From a virus: a DNA stretch of 20,900 bases. The position numbers and the translations under genes are program-made. The notes beneath the pieces were generated by a model. The model was not told the origin of the DNA and did no database searches. It was given only the letters and a program-made list of their open reading frames with translations. The stretch lies in IMG/VR virus record IMGVR_UViG_3300024346_000631, positions 1 through 20,900 of that record; one strand, 5' to 3'. Shown piece by piece: positions 1-6,355 of the stretch; the first letter of the stretch is position 1, and each line of letters begins with the position of its first letter.

Positions 1-724
1 CTTCAAACATTTGTTTAATGATTGAAAGTTCTGTTTCGGAAGGTTTCTTTGGCAAGAAGTCGTTTAAGTCAAACAAGCCGTTTGTATTAACTGCGCCTTG
101 CTCTTCTTCGGTGAGTGCAGTTTCTTTACGAGCCCAATTACTTGTGCTATAGTCTGCATAACCACCTTTTGAAGTCTTAACTACACGGAAGTCTAATCCT
201 TGATTATAATCAGTTGGTAGTTCTTCCATGTCTGGATCCATTAAACTTGCTTTAATAATATTAAAGAGTTGTGGTCCCATAATGAACCTACGGATCGGAT
301 TTGCCGGTGATTCTTCATCAAGTGGATTATCACGAACAAAGCCTTGAAACAAGTAAGACTTCTTTTTCCAGTACTTACGGCCCATGTCTTCAAGACTTGA
401 GTCTTTAAACCACGGACGTACCTCTGCAAGGATTGGGCAAGAACCAGTTGGTTCCCACATTTCCATACATGGCACTTGTACCATTACTGTTTTAGAATCT
501 GATTGATCTGCAATACCTTGGAATGGCAAACGAATCATTGCTCGTTCTACCCAAAAGAATGTATTGTCAGGGTTTGCGTCTGGAAGGAAGCGAATAGTTG
601 ATGTTTCGCCTTCTTGAATGTTCCAGTGTGGATATATGGCGTTGTCGCCACCGTTTGAGCCGTTGCCTCTTGTGTTGGTTTCTTGTGCTTGTAATTTTGC
701 ACGGATTTCTGCTAATGATGCCAT
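1..724 (-). CDS. 32: T4 gp32-like single-stranded DNA-binding protein (C-terminus beyond window)
   Basis: This gene reads leftward from ATG at 724 and is open to the left edge, giving 241 residues without a stop. Known T4 gp32 coats ssDNA during replication, recombination and repair. Recognisable gp32 features are the N-terminal basic-acidic helix (MASLAEIRAKL), the core motif IRFLPD near residue 44, and the aromatic/basic block GRKYWKKKSYLFQGF around 113-127. The segment KTSKGGYADYSTSNW near 185 also fits the marine T4-like form. The visible end (FDLNDFLPKKPSETEL) leads toward the usual acidic tail. Of the four T4 zinc ligands, Cys86 and Cys96 keep the ten-residue spacing of T4 Cys77/Cys87, but the position of Cys90 is Leu99 and the His64 position seems to be Asp. 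The start is supported by a GAAAGG Shine-Dalgarno 8 nt upstream. It is transcribed from a strong sigma70-type promoter at 812-840. Confidence 0.93.
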   Translation of the reverse strand, partial: MASLAEIRAKLQAQETNTRGNGSNGGDNAIYPHWNIQEGETSTIRFLPDANPDNTFFWVERAMIRLPFQGIADQSDSKTVMVQVPCMEMWEPTGSCPILAEVRPWFKDSSLEDMGRKYWKKKSYLFQGFVRDNPLDEESPANPIRRFIMGPQLFNIIKASLMDPDMEELPTDYNQGLDFRVVKTSKGGYADYSTSNWARKETALTEEEQGAVNTNGLFDLNDFLPKKPSETELSIIKQMFE

Positions 725-811
725 TTTAGTTGCCTTTCGTTATTAGCCTAGTTTAAGTTGTTTTATATGCCTTGATAGCAATTTGTACACCTTACTGATG
801 TACTGCTAACT

Positions 812-840
812 ATTATATTTATGAAACTGACATTTGTCAA
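812..840 (-). promoter_or_regulatory. Consensus sigma70 promoter of gp32, overlapping a late-type box
   Basis: On the minus strand TTGACA (840-835) is followed by a 17-nt spacer and TATAAT (817-812): both hexamers match the bacterial housekeeping consensus exactly at ideal spacing. CATAAATA, one base from the T4 late box TATAAATA, lies at 823-816 and overlaps the -10. This suggests gp32 can be read by unmodified host polymerase and perhaps again late. Confidence 0.85.
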
Positions 841-919
841 CCAGTTTTTTAAACATTTTTTTCTATAGTTGCTATTTAACATATACTGTATAATAACAAA
901 CTATGATACAAAGGTCAAG

Positions 920-947
920 AAAAAACTGCTTCGAAAAGCAGTTTTTT
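920..947 (-). terminator. Bidirectional-looking intrinsic terminator
   Basis: A 12-bp perfect stem (AAAAAACTGCTT paired with AAGCAGTTTTTT) encloses the tetraloop CGAA. Its outer A/T runs give a U-tract on either strand. It sits about 15 nt after the stop of the 869-aa gene and should end that minus-strand transcript before the gp32 promoter. Confidence 0.8.
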
Positions 948-961
948 TGAATTTAATTTTT

Positions 962-3571
962 TTATAGAAGTCCGGCTAAGTGCATCATACGTTGTCTTAG
1001 CTCTTCTGGATCGTCTTTTGCAAGTGCAATATCGTCATCACCGTCGCCATCAACATCTACTTTAATCCAGTGATCACCTTCCTCATCATGGCAATCATGC
1101 TCACAGTCTGTTGTAGGCTTGTGCATTGTGTCGCCACAGTCTTTACATTGCATCATTTCTGCAACTTCTTCACTTTCAAATGCACTATTTGGTAAATCTA
1201 ATAAATTAAAACTATCTAACATATCGTTAATTTCTTGTATTGGATCTACGTCACTACCTGCCATGTAAATGCCACTTTCCGAAGCCATATAATCTTCAAG
1301 TGCATTGTATAGCTCTGAGCCATATATATCCGTTACATCACCTGCCTGTGCCATTTTCTTTGCGGCACTTGGATACTTTTTAAGTATATCCATTACCTCG
1401 CCTTTGTCAGTATCGTTAGCCATATGGCTGCCATGATCTCGGTGACTACTATCAAAGTCTTCATTTGATAATCCGGCTAAGTTAAGAACTCTGTCTAATT
1501 CATCATTAATTTCTTCTGCTTCTTCTTGGGATTCTTCTACTGCAATGTCTTCAGTTTTTGCCATTGCTTTTTCTACTTCAGCTGGATCCATATCTAGTTC
1601 TTTTGCTATATCTTCAATGCTTTTGCCTTTTGCTTTTAGACTGTGCATATACTTGATACTGCCTTCTTCAATGTCTGCTTCTTCAAGTGACTCGTTTTTG
1701 CTGCCTTCTCGAGCATCTCTCTTCATTTCAACATACTTGTCGTACATTGCTGGATCAACATCATATTTTTCACATGCTTCGTCCTGTGCATCTTCTGGCT
1801 CCATGCCGTCGTCAACTAAATCCATTTTCATCTTATTAATCTTAGAATAAACTTTTCCAACTTCTGCAATCTGATCAATGTCTGACTCTCCAAGTGGTAG
1901 TTCCATTTGAGGATTTGCTTCTGCACTTCCAGTTTTAGCAACAGCTATTAATTTACTTGATAAATCTGCTGGCATACCTGGATAAGAACGAATATTTTTT
2001 ATAATCCAATCTGCTATAATTGGTCTAGCATCTGCATTTGGATCTTCATCACCTTTATCGCCTAAGTCATCAAATAGTGTGTCATCGCCAATTACTGCAC
2101 CAATAGCATTTGTTGCATCTTCGCCACCTGGTCCTAATGGAAGAGGCTGTTTCATTAATTCTTCAATGTTTGCAACTGCTTCTGCTGTATCCGGAATTGC
2201 CCATGTACCTTCAACAATATTGTTTGCCCAATCTTCAAATTGTACTTCTTCAGTTTTCTTAATATGCTTTTTAGCCTTTGGCTCAACTACTTTAACTTTA
2301 CCTTTTAAGTATTTGCCTGCTAATTGATATGCAATCCTTTTCTGAGTTGAATCTGTCATATCTAATCCACCTAACTGGCGAGCTAACTCATCGTCAGTTG
2401 CACGTTTTGTAAGTGTTAGAACAATACGACTTGCAATTCCATCCATTGGATCTTCGCTTGTCTTACGATTACTTGCTTTCATTCTTTTAACAAAACCAAT
2501 GTAATTTTTAATGTCCTGATCTTCTTCTGGATTTGGATATATCTCAATCTCTGAATTAGCATCACCTGCTACTTGTGCTAATTCCATGTTTTCTTCAATG
2601 TTCATTGCTTTAATTCCTCGGGCTAAACTTGGTAATACTGTATCAACAATATTGTCTTTTTGAATTCTTACTAACTTTGCACGAATCTCATCAAGATCTG
2701 CTTGTTCGATACTTTCTTCAGTGGGCTCATATTGTCCAACATACCCTGCATAGCCTTTTGGGCCTGACAGTGTTTTAAGTGTAGAATTTAAGCCTATTGC
2801 ACGTTCTCGTGCTTGTTCAATAATTTTATAACCATCTTCGTTTGCAAAGTTATCAGCACGTCTAAAAGACTTTACAAACTTTTTGAGATCAACAACTTCT
2901 TGAACCATGTCAATTATATGTTGTCCAAATTCATCTTCAAATACTCCGCCTTGATTTACATGTTGTGCTAATGCTCTTGCACCAGCAAGATAATTGTAAG
3001 GCATTCTTGTTCTTTGTTTAGAAGTATCTTCGACGTATAAACTGTGTATTTGGCGTGTTCGACTTCCACGCTTCTCTTCATCAACTGGTTTGCTATGCTT
3101 TACGATTACTCTTACTTCGCCAATGTTTTGGTAACTTGTTCTTAGGCTTCCGTGCATTTTGCTTTCCATAGTAAATTCATCACTGCTATATGCAACATCA
3201 TTTGTCTTAATATAAGCATAGTCTTTTTTGTCAAGTTGTTGTTTTCCAATGTTACGAACATCAAAGCCCATTAAGTTACGCTTTGCAAAGTAACGAAGTT
3301 CTTTTAGAAATCCATACCAACTTTTTTTATCATCATATCTCATGTCTTCGGAAATATTATTATTGTAATAAACTACAAGAGTTGACGGGTCAACAATGTT
3401 TACTGTCACACTACCATATGTTTTTCCACTGCCAGTATACTCAAGTGTAAATATACGCCCGGAACTAGGATCGATTGTACTAAGTGCTTGTTCGTTTGCA
3501 ATAGTTAATTTGTCAAACTTTTTGCCTAGTATACTACTTAAATCTTTTGCAATTTTATTATGTATTTCCAT
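962..3571 (-). CDS. Large acidic multi-domain phage protein with LAG motifs and C-terminal Cys/Asp-rich tail
   Basis: The product is 869 aa. The function is not known to me; the N-terminal 280 residues look like a conserved globular domain of marine T4-like phages (WYGFLKELRYFAKRNLMGFD near 85-104, then SLRTSYQNIGEVRVIVKHSKPVDE near 142-165). The rest is acidic and segmented. Residues 649-670 read like a small helix-turn-helix (SIEDIAKELDMDPAEVEKAM), and 584-616 is a similar two-helix unit. LAGL motifs occur at 698-701 and at the extreme C-terminus (865-868). Before the end there is a C-x2-C (809/812) with a C-x3-C (823/827), possibly metal-binding, and a DxDGDGD run at 839-845 resembling a calcium loop. 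There is no Shine-Dalgarno: ATG lies 4 nt after the upstream gene's stop and at the predicted late transcription start. It could be a virion or head-assembly protein by context. Confidence 0.85.
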   Translation of the reverse strand: MEIHNKIAKDLSSILGKKFDKLTIANEQALSTIDPSSGRIFTLEYTGSGKTYGSVTVNIVDPSTLVVYYNNNISEDMRYDDKKSWYGFLKELRYFAKRNLMGFDVRNIGKQQLDKKDYAYIKTNDVAYSSDEFTMESKMHGSLRTSYQNIGEVRVIVKHSKPVDEEKRGSRTRQIHSLYVEDTSKQRTRMPYNYLAGARALAQHVNQGGVFEDEFGQHIIDMVQEVVDLKKFVKSFRRADNFANEDGYKIIEQARERAIGLNSTLKTLSGPKGYAGYVGQYEPTEESIEQADLDEIRAKLVRIQKDNIVDTVLPSLARGIKAMNIEENMELAQVAGDANSEIEIYPNPEEDQDIKNYIGFVKRMKASNRKTSEDPMDGIASRIVLTLTKRATDDELARQLGGLDMTDSTQKRIAYQLAGKYLKGKVKVVEPKAKKHIKKTEEVQFEDWANNIVEGTWAIPDTAEAVANIEELMKQPLPLGPGGEDATNAIGAVIGDDTLFDDLGDKGDEDPNADARPIIADWIIKNIRSYPGMPADLSSKLIAVAKTGSAEANPQMELPLGESDIDQIAEVGKVYSKINKMKMDLVDDGMEPEDAQDEACEKYDVDPAMYDKYVEMKRDAREGSKNESLEEADIEEGSIKYMHSLKAKGKSIEDIAKELDMDPAEVEKAMAKTEDIAVEESQEEAEEINDELDRVLNLAGLSNEDFDSSHRDHGSHMANDTDKGEVMDILKKYPSAAKKMAQAGDVTDIYGSELYNALEDYMASESGIYMAGSDVDPIQEINDMLDSFNLLDLPNSAFESEEVAEMMQCKDCGDTMHKPTTDCEHDCHDEEGDHWIKVDVDGDGDDDIALAKDDPEELRQRMMHLAGLL

Positions 3572-3575
3572 ACTA

Positions 3576-3935
3576 TTATTTATCCAAAGTTCTCTGTCTT
3601 GCCTTAGTCAAGATGACTAGATCCTGTTGAATCAGGACTGGTATTGGCGTTGAATGTCCGCTATAACAAGGATGACTGTATAACCATTCTTCATGATCTC
3701 TACTGTCATTTAGTCTGTTATGTACTTTACACAACAACCTTCCACTAGCATGTTTGTGTATCCACATCCTAGCAACATAATCTTCTAACGGTGTAATATT
3801 ATGTTCGCCCTGCCATTGTTGTATGTCTATCTTTTGCTTTAACCAATAAGACTTACTCCAAGGACAAACACAGATAATTGAAGCAAAATACTCGCTCCAA
3901 TTAACATTACTTACGCTTTCCGCCTTTTCCGCCAC
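3576..3935 (-). CDS. Conserved-looking Cys/Trp-rich protein of about 119 aa, start uncertain
   Basis: I do not recognise the family. The body is a soluble Trp/His/Cys-rich protein (NWSEYFASIICVCPWSK, then ARMWIHKHASGRLLCKVHNRL and YSHPCYSGHSTP), ending LTKARQRTLDK. Codon use looks genuinely coding to the stop. The start is a problem. The frame is open to a TTG at 3968, but that lies upstream of the predicted transcription start at 3964. The only good ribosome-binding site (AGGAG) serves an ATG in another frame at 3945. I list GTG at 3935, 17 nt from that AGGAG, which is too far to be convincing. Alternatives are +1 frameshifting from the mini-ORF at 3907-3945 or translational coupling to it. 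It lies between gp17 and the 869-aa gene and was probably co-transcribed with one of them. Confidence 0.6.
   Translation of the reverse strand: MAEKAESVSNVNWSEYFASIICVCPWSKSYWLKQKIDIQQWQGEHNITPLEDYVARMWIHKHASGRLLCKVHNRLNDSRDHEEWLYSHPCYSGHSTPIPVLIQQDLVILTKARQRTLDK
3577..3584 (-). promoter_or_regulatory. Late-type promoter box GATAAATA for the 869-aa gene
   Basis: GATAAATA differs from T4 TATAAATA only in the first base. It is built from the last codons of the preceding gene (GAT AAA TAA). With T4 geometry (start 6 nt after the box), transcription begins at 3571, the A of the ATG. Confidence 0.6.
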
Positions 3936-3945
3936 GTTTTGCCAT
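3907..3945 (-). CDS. Mini-ORF encoding a 12-residue Lys/Arg/Gly peptide
   Basis: ATG at 3945 is preceded by AAAAAAGGAGTCAGCAA, the strongest Shine-Dalgarno in this part of the window, and by a late-type box that predicts a 19-nt leader. The frame encodes MAKRGGKGGKRK and stops at TAA. It overlaps the Cys/Trp-rich gene in the +1 frame. The peptide may be a real nucleic-acid-binding micropeptide, a translational-coupling leader, or the 5' part of a frameshifted fusion with the following gene. A base-calling error is also possible. Confidence 0.45.
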   Translation of the reverse strand: MAKRGGKGGKRK

Positions 3946-3969
3946 TTGCTGACTCCTTTTTTATACAAA

Positions 3970-3977
3970 TATTTATC
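3970..3977 (-). promoter_or_regulatory. Late-type promoter box GATAAATA after gp17
   Basis: The box starts immediately after the TAG stop of the terminase gene. T4 geometry predicts a transcript start at 3964, leaving a 19-nt leader with AGGAG before the ATG at 3945. Confidence 0.65.
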
Positions 3978-5543
3978 CTACAACATAATAAATGGCATAG
4001 GCTCAATAATGTCGTCAACACTATCTCTCATTCTCTCTTCAATACTTGCATCATAATTTCGAATAATATTTGTCATTCGTAGTGCAAGTATCATGCTCAT
4101 AACTAAATCATCATTGTCGCCGGGTTTGGCAGAATAACTGTTTCCAGTTGCAACGAATGCTTTTAATTCACTTATAAGATTTTTACTGTGTAACTGTAAT
4201 CTGTCACTTTCAATCAAACTTTTTAATTTAGCACAAGCAGTAAGTTTACTTTTATGGGTTGTATTAAATCCTTTTCTATAACGTTTTGAATTACCATGAC
4301 TACGAGGTTCACTTAAAAACACGCCTGGTATATTTTCTTCTCCAATTTCTTGTATAGTAACAAGTATGGCTTCACCTAGTGTATTGTTTTCAACACTATA
4401 ATATACATCATTGGGTTCACCTGTTATGTCACACAAGTAACGGCATATTTCTCTTACAATTGCTACTTGCTGTTGCACTGGTGTTTTGTTGTGCATCCAC
4501 TCTCCAACTTGAGTTAAACTTGGAAGCTCAATAATTTGTATGGCTGCATTATCGCCACCAGTACCAAGACTAGGATCAAGTGCTACCATATATGTTTGTT
4601 CTTTGCTTGGCTTTTTAAACCAACGTACTTGCCCTTGCTTTTCTATTGGCTCTGTACCAGTTAGTTCGCTAAGTTTAATTGAGTTAATTAAAGTTTCGTC
4701 AAAGATGATTGGTTCGCAATCCATCTCTCTTCTGAATCGTTCTTCGCCAATACGAGCACGTTCTTCTTTTGCCCACTCATCATCTCTGTCCGGGTGCTCT
4801 CTCCATAGCGACTGGAAGGCACGAAATCCATTTTTTCCTAAGGGTTGTTGATTGCCGTATTCGTCAACTGTGTTATTTGCTTCTGTCCATAATAGCCAAA
4901 ACTGGTCTTCATCACTGCTTGGTGTTGATGTAATAATAGCCTTACCACCTGTTGCTAGTGTAGGTGAAATACTAGTCCAGAACTCTCTAGCAACACTAGG
5001 ACGCACAAACGCAAACTCGTCACAGTATAGTAATGTAATACTCATACCACGTCCTGTGTTTTCTGTTGTTGCTTGTGCTACAATTCTACTTCCGTTCTCA
5101 AACTCAATGCTACCTTTGTTGTAACTAACTGCACCAGCACGAATGTGGTCTGGGCATAGTTCGTAGGCATATCGTATACGTTGCATAATCTCCTGGGCAC
5201 CTTGATACTTATGTGCCGCAACTAATATAGTACTGTCAGGGACAAACATAGCATACCACAATAAGTAACCGCCCGCAGTTGTAGTTTTTCCCATTTGTCG
5301 ACTTAACAGATTGATACTAAATCTAAAACTGTGATATGTTGCCGCCAATGCAGACTGATATTCAAATGCTTTATACAACATTTTACCTTTTACAGGATGT
5401 TGTATATGGAAAAAGTTATCCATAAAATAATATGGACCTGTTGCCGGATCGGCACACTTAGCAAATTCAATAAGCTCATCTTCTTTCCAAGATTGGCTTT
5501 TGTGTGCTCTTTTTACTAGTACGCCATCTAAACTCTTGCTCAT
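3978..5543 (-). CDS. 17: Terminase large subunit (T4 gp17-like)
   Basis: The 521-aa product is the DNA-packaging motor ATPase and headful nuclease that docks on the portal. The ATPase domain shows Walker A SRQMGKTT at 81-88, Walker B LLYCDE at 171-176 with the catalytic Glu, and the coupling motif TSTP at 205-208. The nuclease domain has an RNase H-like set of acids: Asp323 (ALDPSLGTGGD), Glu385 (VENN) and Asp478/479 (NDDL), matching the layout of T4 Asp401/Glu458/Asp542. It is shorter than T4 gp17 (610 aa) mainly at the ends. ATG at 5543 follows AAAGG with 7 nt spacing. A GCTAAATA box lies upstream at 5584-5591, back to back with the promoter of the plus-strand HNH gene. The gp16-like gene is not adjacent but about 2.7 kb upstream in the same orientation, unlike T4. 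Confidence 0.96.
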   Translation of the reverse strand: MSKSLDGVLVKRAHKSQSWKEDELIEFAKCADPATGPYYFMDNFFHIQHPVKGKMLYKAFEYQSALAATYHSFRFSINLLSRQMGKTTTAGGYLLWYAMFVPDSTILVAAHKYQGAQEIMQRIRYAYELCPDHIRAGAVSYNKGSIEFENGSRIVAQATTENTGRGMSITLLYCDEFAFVRPSVAREFWTSISPTLATGGKAIITSTPSSDEDQFWLLWTEANNTVDEYGNQQPLGKNGFRAFQSLWREHPDRDDEWAKEERARIGEERFRREMDCEPIIFDETLINSIKLSELTGTEPIEKQGQVRWFKKPSKEQTYMVALDPSLGTGGDNAAIQIIELPSLTQVGEWMHNKTPVQQQVAIVREICRYLCDITGEPNDVYYSVENNTLGEAILVTIQEIGEENIPGVFLSEPRSHGNSKRYRKGFNTTHKSKLTACAKLKSLIESDRLQLHSKNLISELKAFVATGNSYSAKPGDNDDLVMSMILALRMTNIIRNYDASIEERMRDSVDDIIEPMPFIML

Positions 5544-5583
5544 TTAAAACCTTTATATTATAATATACATATATAACTATTAT

Positions 5584-5591
5584 TATTTAGC
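5584..5591 (-). promoter_or_regulatory. Late-type promoter box GCTAAATA for gp17
   Basis: Part of the repeated string GTTGCTAAATA, which also precedes gp18 and the gp13-like gene. It predicts a start near 5578 and a 34-nt leader containing AAAGG. Confidence 0.6.
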
Positions 5592-5604
5592 AACTTTTTG
5601 CAAC

Positions 5605-5612
5605 GGTAAATA
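5605..5612 (+). promoter_or_regulatory. Late-type promoter box GGTAAATA for the HNH gene
   Basis: CGGTAAATAT occurs here and again before the other plus-strand nuclease-like gene (15025-15034). T4 geometry puts the transcript start at 5618, within one base of the GTG start codon, so the mRNA would be leaderless. Confidence 0.5.
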
Positions 5613-5616
5613 TGAC

Positions 5617-6171
5617 GTGAGCGATTGTTTAATTTTAAATGGCGACTACCAGCCACTCAGCCTACTTCCACTAAGTGTGGTCGGTTGGCAACAGGCTGTT
5701 AAGTTATACTTCCTTGATCGGGTTCGTATTATAGAAGTCTACGACGATTGGAAAGTACATAGCCCAAGTATGGATTTTAATGTTCCTGCTCTTGTTGCTT
5801 TAAAAGAATATCACCATATTAAGAAGCATGTAAAATTTGGAAGAGCACATTTATTTCTTAGAGATATGTATCAATGCCAATACTGTGCTGACACATTTAA
5901 CATAGCCGACCTTACAGTTGATCATGTTACTCCTGTCAGTAAGGGCGGTAAAACTTCTTGGGAAAATTGTGTAAGTGCTTGTAGGAAATGTAATACAAGT
6001 AAAGGAAATAAAGTTGGATACATGACTCCATTAAAAGAGCCATATCGCCCTGATTACTTTAACTTATCAAGTTTACGAAAAAATCGCCCATTCAATGTTA
6101 AACATCAAAGTTGGCTACAGTATATTGGAAATGCGGAAGGCTTTAAGTTCCGTAAGGATTCTCGCCAGTAA
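5617..6171 (+). CDS. HNH endonuclease (stand-alone)
   Basis: The 184-aa product has an N-terminal domain typical of phage and cyanobacterial HNH proteins (CLILNGDYQPLSLLPLSVV, 4-22). A complete HNH zinc-finger core follows: C87-x2-C90, VDHVTPVSKGG with Asp102-His103, Asn117 in WENCV, and C122-x2-C125 followed by Asn126. Such proteins nick or cut DNA and often act as homing or moron genes. It is inserted against the direction of the flanking structural genes. Its 3' end overlaps the 70-aa gene on the other strand by 29 nt. The start is GTG at 5617 because ATG at 5612 is followed by an immediate stop and the next in-frame ATG would remove the conserved N-terminus. No Shine-Dalgarno is visible. 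Confidence 0.9.
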   Translation: MSDCLILNGDYQPLSLLPLSVVGWQQAVKLYFLDRVRIIEVYDDWKVHSPSMDFNVPALVALKEYHHIKKHVKFGRAHLFLRDMYQCQYCADTFNIADLTVDHVTPVSKGGKTSWENCVSACRKCNTSKGNKVGYMTPLKEPYRPDYFNLSSLRKNRPFNVKHQSWLQYIGNAEGFKFRKDSRQ

Positions 6172-6355
6172 GTCCAGGTTGTGCAAACCATAACTTAAAC
6201 CATTCAGGTGTGCCTGGTTTAATATTTTTCTTTTTCATAGTTTTAGACTTTTTATTTCCCACGTAGGAAAGGTTTTCGCTATAAGGGGTCAAACCTTTAA
6301 AAGATTCAACCCCTGCTAGTTTTTTTAAATTTTTTAACTCTTGTTCAAAAGTCAT
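6143..6355 (-). CDS. Small LAG-motif protein, 70 aa
   Basis: The function is unknown. The N-terminus is a short amphipathic helix carrying the LAG motif (EQELKNLKKLAGV, 4-16). The middle is basic (KKSKTMKKKNIK) and the end has a PGTPEWFKLWFAQPGLTGE segment that looks conserved rather than random. Its ATG overlaps the TAA of the 464-aa gene (TAATG), so translational coupling is likely. Its last 29 nt overlap the HNH gene on the opposite strand. The shared motif suggests it works with the 464-aa and 869-aa proteins. Confidence 0.75.
   Translation of the reverse strand: MTFEQELKNLKKLAGVESFKGLTPYSENLSYVGNKKSKTMKKKNIKPGTPEWFKLWFAQPGLTGENPYGT

Larger units (their letters stand above)
725..961. other. 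Intergenic control region between gp32 and the 869-aa gene
   Basis: No open reading frame of note lies here. The region holds a minus-strand sigma70-type promoter overlapping a late-type box for gp32, and a symmetrical hairpin terminator next to the end of the 869-aa gene. It is one of the largest non-coding gaps in the window, which fits gp32 being an independent transcription unit. Confidence 0.8.

Noticed and set aside
241-429. Open frame antisense or shifted within gp32
   Set aside because: It is a short frame within the gp32 coding region without a ribosome site; codon use follows the gp32 frame.
1471-1482. LAGL in the 869-aa protein as a LAGLIDADG homing endonuclease motif
   Set aside because: Only four residues match, the following residues SNED do not fit, and no endonuclease domain is present around them.
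3966-3968. TTG as start of the Cys/Trp-rich protein
   Set aside because: It is before the predicted transcription start of the late box at 3970-3977 and upstream of the only AGGAG, so it is unlikely to be used.
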